This document shows positions 1 to 10,100 of a stretch of DNA of 11,983 nt, one piece after another. Made by a program: the position numbers and the translations under genes. Origin of the DNA: Candidatus Pacearchaeota archaeon (GTDB lineage Archaea > Nanoarchaeota > Nanoarchaeia > Pacearchaeales > GW2011-AR1); contig NZER01000338.1 in the NCBI GenBank assembly GCA_002690445.1, positions 1-11,983 of the forward strand. Direction: 5' to 3'. The notes beneath the pieces were generated by a model, which searched no databases, had not been told where the DNA came from, and saw only the letters and a list, made by a program, of their open reading frames with translations. The stretch's first letter is position 1. Every line of letters starts with the position of its first letter.

Positions 1-1173
1 AGTACCTTTAAATTTAGCACTACTAGGAACACCCGTATTATTTCTCATATTTCTAAACACATTCTCTATCTCATCCATATATTCACCCGCTCTTTTTGCA
101 GGGTCTTTAGATGCTAAAGCTTTATCCATTATTCCTTCAAGTTTAACAAATGCTCCAGTTAAATAATGAGGAAAATAGTTCCCATCTTTCATTCCTTCTT
201 CTATTGCTTTTATTTCTTCATCAATTTTTAAAAAGTTTCTTTGTAATTTTTTAGCTAACTTAGCATTAACTGCAGCACCAATTGTCCCAACCTTGGTGTT
301 TGGAACATTTAGATATGCAAGCGATTGTGTTTCTTTAAATGACCGTAACCCTTTAATAAGAACATGGCCCATACTATCTAATAACTTTCTTGTAATTTCA
401 CCAGCTTCTACAATATTCTTAGAAAATTTATCAGGTTTTTCTCTTAACACTTCATATATCTCTTCTTTAGGTGTTTGGAGATAATCTCTAAGATCAGCCA
501 TAACACCATCCCCTTGTTCACCAAGAACACCTAGAATTTTCCTTTTAATCTTATTAACTTTATCGAAATTTATCTCACTTTCAGGATTAGACATTTCACG
601 AATTAATTTATTTTCAAGTTTCCTTAAATCTTTTTCATTTTTAATCCCAGGTATCCATCTAGGCTGCCCTCTTTTTAAAGCTTCAGCCCTTAATAATCTT
701 GATATACGAATATTACCACGAAGATATTCACCATATTTTGTTCTTTCATAGTTTGTAACTAAATTTATATTTTTATTCATCCAATTAGTAACAGCAAATT
801 TGCCCATAACCCCACGTTTAACAAAAAATAACTTTTCTAATATACCAAGTTTAGGGTTGCCAAGTTTTTTAGATTCTTTAATAATTCTGTTTCTAATTCG
901 CCTATAATCACCTTCAGTAAATCCTACATATTCATCAATAGCATGTTTATATGTTTCATTAACAACTATTTCCTTAAATAATCTTTCAGCCATACTAGGG
1001 TCACTTGCACCAGTTGTTTTTCCATATGATCTTGTTATTGTATCTCCAATTTTAATACTCTTCCCATCAATATCAACAGTTGCTTCACCATTAAATAATT
1101 TACGCATATTACGCATTTCTTTATCTTCAATCTGCTCTTTTACTGGGACTCCGCCACAATACGATATACTCAT
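1..1173 (-). CDS. Unrecognised phage virion-type protein, 5' part (391 codons, runs off the left edge)
   Basis: I translated this by hand from ATG at 1173 down to base 1: 391 codons with no stop, so the C-terminus lies outside the window. It starts MSISYCGGVPVKEQ. The start is firmly placed by a GAGGAGG ribosome site eight bases upstream, just after the giant gene's stop. The protein is very rich in Lys, Arg and Glu, mostly predicted helical, with basic stretches around residues 85-125 and 185-215. There is a short GTIGAAVNAKLAKKL stretch near 295 and a NYFPHYL motif at about 332-338. Asn/Gly-Tyr-Phe/Ile-Pro-His/Arg segments recur in large phage internal virion proteins, but I cannot assign a family. 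No signal peptide, catalytic motif or clear membrane helix is visible. Its position directly after a putative virion RNA polymerase suggests a co-packaged ejection or internal virion protein; that is inference from context only. Confidence 0.85.
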   Translation of the reverse strand, partial: MSISYCGGVPVKEQIEDKEMRNMRKLFNGEATVDIDGKSIKIGDTITRSYGKTTGASDPSMAERLFKEIVVNETYKHAIDEYVGFTEGDYRRIRNRIIKESKKLGNPKLGILEKLFFVKRGVMGKFAVTNWMNKNINLVTNYERTKYGEYLRGNIRISRLLRAEALKRGQPRWIPGIKNEKDLRKLENKLIREMSNPESEINFDKVNKIKRKILGVLGEQGDGVMADLRDYLQTPKEEIYEVLREKPDKFSKNIVEAGEITRKLLDSMGHVLIKGLRSFKETQSLAYLNVPNTKVGTIGAAVNAKLAKKLQRNFLKIDEEIKAIEEGMKDGNYFPHYLTGAFVKLEGIMDKALASKDPAKRAGEYMDEIENVFRNMRNNTGVPSSAKFKGT

Positions 1174-1180
1174 TTAGATA

Positions 1181-1188
1181 ACCTCCTC
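1181..1188 (-). promoter_or_regulatory. Strong ribosome binding site for the gene starting at 1173
   Basis: The minus strand reads GAGGAGGT, a near-complete Shine-Dalgarno match, with eight bases between GGAGG-T region and the ATG. It lies between the giant gene's tandem TGA TGA stops and the next start, in a gap of only 16 bases. It fixes the start of the downstream gene and shows that UGA must be read as stop here, because reading through it would run into the next gene in another frame. Confidence 0.85.
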
Positions 1189-1189
1189 A

Positions 1190-4100
1190 TCATCTGCACC
1201 CAAACGCACCACTTGCACCATCTAAATTGCGTGGGTTTCTATAATATTCAATATGATCCTTAACATCAGCCATAGTACCATATTCAGTTAATAAACTATA
1301 TACACCATCTTCATCACGAACTTCTTTTGGCTTATCTTTATATCTAGCTATATCATATCTCGTAAATTCCAAGAAAGCTGAATGATATAATCCTTTATAA
1401 CCTAATCCTAATTCATATATCATATGAAACATTGGTGAGTTATAATTAATTGTTTTCTTTGGTTTATCGTAAATACTACTAATAAATGCAGATGACTCTG
1501 GGATTACATTATACATAACCCTTCTGAAATTCCTTCCCCACTCAGCAGTTAACTCATGAAATATTTCTCCTTCAAATCCAAATTCAGAACCTTCATTTTT
1601 TAGAAATCTTAAGACAGCTCTTGTCAATCTTTTGTTAATCTTATATGTTGGTAATGCTATTTTATCATTATTACTTTTAGTAACATTCCCAAATACAGGA
1701 GATGGTTTCATTAAATATAAAGCTAAATTTGCAATTACTTTATTTTGACTATCTGCATCTAAGATATGAAACTCTTTACCTCTAAACCTTAACATAAAAT
1801 CTCTAATCAATGTATCTTCAATCTTTGTTTCAAACATCCAATTCTTAGCAGCATATGGGCTTTCTTTTGACATTTCATATGTATGTCTTGCTAAATCTGA
1901 AAAATTCGTACGTAGTCTTTGAGATTCTCTTATAAAATTATTTCTTACTTCCTCAGACCTCCCAAGACCAGGCATACTTTCTGCCGTTACTCTAGCTGTC
2001 ATTAAAAACATTGACCAACCATCAGCTGTTTCACTTGATGATAAATTAGAATATCTTACAGGATTTTTTAAAATTATATATTTTTTAGTTTTATCTAATT
2101 TCATGGTTTTCCTACCTAATACATATCCAGCTTTTCTAAATCTTGGAACACCTCTTTTAGTAGAAGTTGCCACATAAACATACTGTATATTATTAGTAAG
2201 ATTCTTATATTTTCTTTCTCCTTTCACAATTACTGTATTAAAATGACTATTTAAACGGCTCTGAACGTCAGTTATCTCCTTTTTACCTTCAAGGTAATGA
2301 GCTGTCTCTAATCCTTGAAATAAAGAATCTTCTTTACGTCTAACAAATTCTAATACTGAATCTATAATTCTTAATCTTCTATTCATTCTTGTTGTAAGAC
2401 CACTCTTATATTTACCTACATTCATTAATGATTTTTGCAGTTGTCTTTTATTACTTTCAAGAATTGTATAAAGTATAGAATAATTTTGCACATGATTAGC
2501 AGTGTAATTAGCAGAATCTGGTAACATATTTGTAAATTGCGCCGTTACAGCCTCATCAGCATCTTTACCTTCCAATTGTTCTACAAATTTCTCATAAGTA
2601 TTATGACCTAATAACCCTGAAAAAGTCTCTATGTTATCTAACATTCCAGTTACAGACTCTAATTCAGCACTATAATCCTTATTAATTTTTTTATCATAGC
2701 CTAAAATCTCAGCTTTATTTTGAACAAATCTTTCTATTACATTATTAGCAGCTGTTCCTGAATATTTATAGAAACCATCATTACCTTTCTCAGAATTCAT
2801 ATTTATTACAGATACAGTTGTTCCAATAATACCTTTTTTATTCTTATAATATTCATTAATTAATTTTGCAGGAGATTGGTCAGTCCCATAAAACATTTTG
2901 ACAAGCTCTGTTACTTTATTCTTTTCACCACTAGAACTATACTTAGCTAATAAAGACTCAAAAACATGTTGATTTGGATTTTTTCTAAATCGTAAATACT
3001 CTGATCGCATTCCAGCTATTTCATTAGCATTTGGTGGTCTCCTGCCTGAAGGATCAAAAACATCACTTAAAAATCTAGTTGATCTAGACATTGTACTAAT
3101 TACTTCCATAATAACATCTTGAGACACAAACCTACGATCAACATCAAGTTTATTTAAAACTCCCTTATTCGTCTTTCCTGTAAAAAATGCTTCCCAATTT
3201 TCTTCACCATATTTACTTGCATTCTCTTCAACAGATTTACCTATCTCACCAAATGATTCACCAAACAATATCCATCTAACAAGATTATCACTACTTTCAG
3301 ATGAAACAACATTAGGTTTCTTTGTTGAATCAATAATACTTTGCAAAACATTCTTATATCTTTGTATCCAAGGACCAAATTTTGCTCCTTCACTTGTGTT
3401 CATTGGAAGTATTTGATCGCCATTCATATTAAAACTTATTTCTTTCAATCTAGCAATAGCACTAACTCCAGTAGAAAGTCTCTTTATAATACCAAAATTC
3501 TTTTGAGCTGTATAATAATCCTCAACATATCCTGACATACCATCTATATCATCTAAAGATGAACCTGCTCTTCTATTACTAGCACCATTACCAAATGGGT
3601 CTATTCTTGGTGTTGTAGACTCATATACGCGTGCATCTAAAGCCAAACTATTTATTTTAGCCGCTCCAAATACAACCTCACCAGGAGCATCATGTAAATT
3701 AAATAAAGCATCAACATCAAAATCTGCTTGATGAATAGTCGCCAGGTCAATCATGTTGATACCAACAACATTACCCTCTATTTTACTATAAAATCCTTCT
3801 ACTTTATGTATAGCAACATCAGCTCCTAAATTAGGCATCCTTAATGACAAAGAACTAAGCCATATCTTATTTTTTGTCTTTTTTCTATTATTATAACTAT
3901 TTAAGACATTATGCATTTGTCCAAGTGTCTTATATTTCCCAGAATTTTCTCTCTTTAAAATACCATCTATTATATGCTGTACATCTTCAATTTTTACTTC
4001 ACCATAAGGGTCTTTTATTACCCATTTCTTACCACCCTTTATTCTTGCTAAATGTAAATCCCTTGAACCCAATGTCTTAGAATAATAATTAACAATGTAA

Positions 4101-7100
4101 CTAACATCATCATAATTTTCTATTCGAGTTTCAGCGTCAAACGCAGATAATTTTTTACCACCTATTAATATTTGTTTACCATCATTTGTATAAACAGGTA
4201 AAGAACCTTCAATATATGGTTTTAATATAGAATATGATGAACCAGGTGTTGATGGCTTTCTTAACGTATTAACTATTCTTTTCACCATAGCTGTTTTTAT
4301 ATCTTCCCTAATAACAGATTGGTCAGGATGCAGTTTAGAATTTAATAATGCCTCTGTTAACGCTGATGCACTTTGATCAACTATAGCTCCTTCATCTCTT
4401 AATTCTTTAAATATTTGAGTAGCTACTACTTCAGCACCAGTACCCCCTCTATATAAATGAGATAATTTTCCTATATGACCTTCAACCTTTTTTTCATAAC
4501 CAACAAATTCATTTAAATGTGAAGCGAAAGCAATATTATCCATAAAATCAGTTAGTGCATATGTAATACTAGTAAGAGATTTTCTATCCTCTGACTTACC
4601 TATAAATAAATCTTCTAATCTTAATGAAGAAAGATTTTTCCCTACCTCTAAAGATTTCCTATTTGCAAGTGATGATGATGCATTCAGAATATCTTCAAGA
4701 GTTTTTAACCCTTCAACTTCCTTTACTTTAATAGCAGCTACATTTTTATTAAACTTCTTAGCAGCTGATTCAGTTGTAAGTATATCAATTCCTAATTTAT
4801 CCATTATTTCAGCTATCTTAGGATCATATATCATATTTGTTTTTAAAAATATAGTCCCTTCTTTTGGGTCATTTAACCAAGCAACATTTTTTACACCTGC
4901 TGTAGCATGTGAGTCAGGAATGTCTCCTTCATCTAAATATCTGCCTTTATTCAAATATTGTACTCTAGCAGCATGTGTCCCCAAATAGGTTTGTGAATCT
5001 ACAGCAGACCTTTTTACCAAACTCTTCAATTGTTTTTCCAAAGTTTTCCTCTGTTCAGAAATATGCAGTTCAGTCATAGTCTTAGGATCATGATGTCCAG
5101 TCCTATGAGGCTGTGCACCTTTAGTAATTTCAATTATTTTATTACCAACATGATAGCTTTGTAAATTTCCATCAGCATCTCTCCATAATTCTACAGGTAA
5201 TAATCCTTTTGTGGGTTTAGACTTTGCCCCATAAGTTTTACCATCTAACGTTATACCTAACTTATTAAAACCAAGAGCTTTCTTTTTAGCCGTACTCATA
5301 GCTCCAAATGGTTTACCAAATAAATTTTGAGCTGTAGTTTGCTCCATGTATAAAGTAACAGTAGACTTATCCTTTAAGCCGAAATCACCTGGATGCTCAT
5401 CTCTGGCAGCCTTAGTTCTTGTTGTTCTTGTTCCATCAACAGCGTAGACACTTCCTTTAGCAGTTGTAAAAATATCACCACCCACATCTCTAGGATCAGT
5501 GACCCTTTTCTTTTTTTCGTCTTTCCCCATTATATCAAGACCTTCTTCTACTAATCTGTCAGCATGAAGACCTTTTAATATCTCATCACCAATAGCAACT
5601 ACATCAAATTTTCCCTTTTTATTATAATAATCAATTGAATCAATTAGATCAGAACTGAATAAATGACCAATAGAATCTTTCATAATATTTATAAGGTCTG
5701 AACTACCTTTTCTTTTTGCACCCATAGATTCAGCAAGCTGATTATATTTAAATGTTCTGCTTACCAAATCCATAAATTCATACTTACTCCCAGTTTGAGC
5801 TCCACGCAAATAATCATTAAACATTTCTTGCGATATACCATCCCAATACATTGCCCTTATTGCATGTCTTACATCGCCACGAGATTGAATAACTTCTACT
5901 TTAGATAAATCTTCAAATATATTTTTAAAACCTTTGAGAGCTTCTAATGACTCCTTTGTATCCTTATCTTTAAACTCTTTTACTTTTTTATCATACCATT
6001 TACCAAACACATTAGATAATTTCCCTTTTACAGTTCCTGGTACTATCTCTGACAAATTGTCTATACCAACCAACATTTGAGTATTGTAACTGGTAATAAC
6101 CCTAACCATATGATCCAAGCCTTTTAAACTAGAAATTTTATCTGAATTTTTAGTTTCCCCATTCATTGCTCTTGCTATTTCTTCTTGAGATTCATAAAAC
6201 CTAGCATCCATTAAAATCTTATCTAATTCTTTATTACCATATATATCTCTTTTTTGGTTATCAACAACACCTATTTTAGATAGTTTAACAATATGTATTC
6301 CATTTTTAGCCATAGAATCTGCAAAAATAGTATATGCAGCCTCACCAGCAACCTCATTAGCTTGAACAATTATAGGCTCACCGTGTTCATTATGTTGTAG
6401 TTCGCCAGATAATATTTTCCTCGAACCTATTGTTTGAGCAACCCAGTTTGGTAATATTTCTTTTACAACTGTTTCAAATTCATCTTTGGCAGCTCCCTTT
6501 AATTCTTCTGTTGTCTGTGCTATTTCAGGAAGTTCATGTTTTCTCCTAATCGCTTCTTCTAATTGAGTAACTACTTCTTTAACTTGAGCAGTTGCTGCCT
6601 TTGTATCTCCTTTCTCAATTACTGCTCTTAAATTTTCAGTCCTTGAAGTCCATGATTGTCCAGTAAATGACTCATGGTACTGACTATAATTCTTAGGAAT
6701 AAAATCAGCTGAATATCTAGGAGCTTCATTTATATCATGTAAATCAAATGATGAATATCTTTCTTTTTCCCTGGCTATATATTCATGCCATTCGGACTCT
6801 GAAAGAGATTTACGCCACATATATAATCTACCTTCTAAAATATCAAATAATTCTTTTATACTTCTATTCTTTGTCCAAATATCAGTTAACTCATCTAAAG
6901 TATATTTTTTTTCTTTTTCAAATTTAACACCAGCGTGCTCAAGTTTATTAAAAAGTTCTTCATTTAATAAATCTAAACGGCGTTGTCCCATTATTCTATC
7001 ATGAACAGAATTGGCAGTATCAAAAACTATTTGATTGCTGATATCGGTAAGTCCACTAGCATAACTAATTTCTTCCCTAACAAATTTTTCAATAGCACTT

Positions 7101-10100
7101 GCTACTGATTCATAATTAGATGATCTTACAAAATGCTCACCTTCTCTTTGGCCTGATTTGAAAGCAAATTTATCTCGTAATTGTTCTATTATTTTAATAG
7201 TCTCAGGATCACTAAATGCTATTTTCTCGGATTCTTTAATGAATTCAGTAAATCTATCTGTTAAATCCACCGATTCTTCTATACCAATATCTCTAAATTT
7301 CATGCCAGATTCTTCATCTGCTCTAAGAGTATTAATTAAATCATTAACCCGAGCTAAAAATGAAACATTTTCTTGACCTTTTACACCAATTCCCTTTTCA
7401 AAATGTTCTATTACATCCTTCTCAAGATTTACTGTTGTAACATAAACGCTATTAATTGCCTCTATTAAATCTCCTGGGTTTATTCTTTTACCCAAATCTC
7501 TCATACCAGTCAAATTTAAATATTTAGGATTTATTGATCCTAAATGTTCAAGTATTCTTTCATAATCTGATATCAACTTATTTTGTTCAGATTGTTTTAT
7601 TTCACTAGTATCATTTCTATATGAATCAATAATAGATTTAACAGTTTCCAAATCTGGCATAGATACAAAAGTTCTACCGTCCCTAATATCAAATCTTGCT
7701 ATACTACTTTTCTGAAAAATTTCAAGTGCAGTCATAACGTTTGGATTTATATCAGCAGTTTCAAGAATCCTTGACCAAAACATTCTTCTAAACATACTTG
7801 CAGATTCCTTTGTTAAAGTAACTCCCAATTCGGATTCTGACTTTTCTACTAATGCCTTAGCTACATCATAATCTACCCATATTTTACTCTTAGATTGAGA
7901 CTTCCCCTGACCCCACATTTCAGCTGCATGTCTTAATTTTACAAGTAAATTAGTAACACCTCCTACACCGTCTGAACTTTCCAGGATATCTTCCCTATCC
8001 TTATTCATTGGTTTCCCATTTTCATTCATTTTTATGCCAAGCATGTCAGAATTTTCACTAAATTCAAAAGATGATTCATTCCCAAAAGCCTTCTCAAAAG
8101 TTCTTCGCATAGACTTATGAGACTCAGACATCCCCTCGGTGTTTCCTTGTACTATATTAAATAACGAAGTATTAATTGCATTACGCTTCGCAGCCGTAAT
8201 ACCAAGTAAAAATCCATTATCTGTCGGATTTAATTCATAATCTACACCAGGGCCATAATTTTCTTTTACCAACCTTTCCATAACCATCTTAACTTTCTCT
8301 CTGGCTTTTTTAAACTTAGATTTATCTATAGCATCTATTGAGAGTCGTTCTGAATCTAATTCTTCTGGACGGTCTACAAATCCAGCTTCTTCCAATCTAT
8401 TAACTATTTTTAAAATCTGCATTACATCTGCATAATCCTTATTACCATTAAATCGACCTACATTAGAAAATGTCCCAATTCTAATAGGTTTATCGAAGTC
8501 AAACTCCCACCCTTCTGCAACATCAACAGTGGCTCCAAAATCCTTCATTGTCTCAACAGCTAACCTAACATATAACTCTGCCTGAGCTTTTTGAACTCCT
8601 TTAAATAACTCATTAGAGAAATCATGATAATTCTCTTCATTTAAATGTTGCTTCTTTTTATGTAAAGTTATAGATATCTTTTTTATTCTTTGATTAATTG
8701 CATTTATTTGTTCTCTTGTAAGATTTGATAATTCAACCGTTGGCCTATCAACATGACCTTCAGCATGATCCATTTTTGTAGCAAGTTCATTCATTTTATA
8801 TAATTCATTAGCGAATCTTACTAACCTATCTTGATGCTCAAAATGTTTTATCACATTTCTGGGATTTTTTGTCTGTTCTATATTTGCTTCTGTATTAAAT
8901 ATGCCCATTATCTCTTTAACAACAGGGTCAGCAGCTAATCCTGAATATGCCATTGCAAAAGCTGTGTCGCTATCAATAGCCCTAGAATAAGCTTCTACTT
9001 CACTTATATCATAATTAAAATATTTCATAGCCTCAGCTCTTTGCTCAAAATCTGTTAAATGTGGAGTCTCCTTTGGAGTCAAAGGCCTATAAGATTTTGT
9101 AAACATCATTCCAACAAGAAAATGTGTAATCAGTTCTTCATGATCAGAATGTTTTAACAAATCATAATCAAGAAATGTATGTGAATTAAAATAAAATCCG
9201 CCAGCTAGCATTCTTCCCATAGACCCAGCTAAATCACCAGCAGCATATTTAGTGTAATCAGCATAAAGCTTATTAGGATTAATATCTTTAATTATTTTTT
9301 CAAGAACACCTTTATGGTCTATCGCCTTTCTTGCTGTTGATCCAACAATAGTTTCACCTATTCTATTATCTCTGCCTATTACTTTTAACCATCCTTCAGC
9401 TTGTTTATCTGTTAAATCTCTAAAGAAACCATCTTTTGACTTCTTTTTAAGCTGTCGTATTTGTCTCATAAATCCATCTTTAAAAAAGAATCTATTGCCA
9501 AATAAATCTCTAAGTAATCTAGTTTTACCACCACCAGGAATCATATGAACAGCAGGTAATAAAGATGCAAACGCTAAAGCTTGATATACATCTGACCCAG
9601 GAGAAAATTCTTTGTCAGTAGCCATAGAAGTAATGCCATCTGTTAATAAATTATATATAGCAAAATCAGCTGCAGTATTTAAAGCTCTCCCAGCATATCT
9701 ATTTATTTTAACCTTATCACCAAAATACATTGTTGTACCTAATGCTTTTTCTACATAAGAAGCAATATTATTAACATGAACACCTTTATCTTTTAATCCT
9801 TGTACTGCGACTCTTCCTATATCATCTAATGCACCTTGAGCGACACTTGGAAATTGTACTTTTAAATTTTCCCCTAATGTCCTTATTAATAAATCATCTG
9901 TGGCTTCAATATTCTTTAAACTAGTAGAATATCTGGGTAATACTTGTTTGGCAACTATTGGACCTTTTAATGTCTTTTTAATTATTTCTTCAGAAACTTC
10001 TTTTGTTACTCCAGGAACATTAGCTGCAAATTTGCCAGCTTTTTCAGCAGATTCTCCAATTAACTTCTTTGTGCCAGCTTTGCTAAATGTTGAAACTGCA

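Noticed and set aside
1187..1192. Alternative genetic code with UGA read as Trp
   Set aside because: The giant gene has many Trp residues all encoded by TGG, no internal TGA in 3109 codons, and tandem UGA stops just before a strong ribosome site.
5510..5516. Slippery heptamer A AAA AAG (codons for K1669-K1670) that after a -1 shift would stop within five codons, cutting off the polymerase half
   Set aside because: Identical in-frame heptamers occur elsewhere in this Lys-rich, AT-rich gene (for example near 3880), so chance explains it; a conserved downstream structure would be needed to revive it.
9523..9532. GGGKT in the giant protein (around residues 329-333) as a Walker A ATP site
   Set aside because: The glycine required six residues before the lysine is methionine, and no Walker B partner is apparent.
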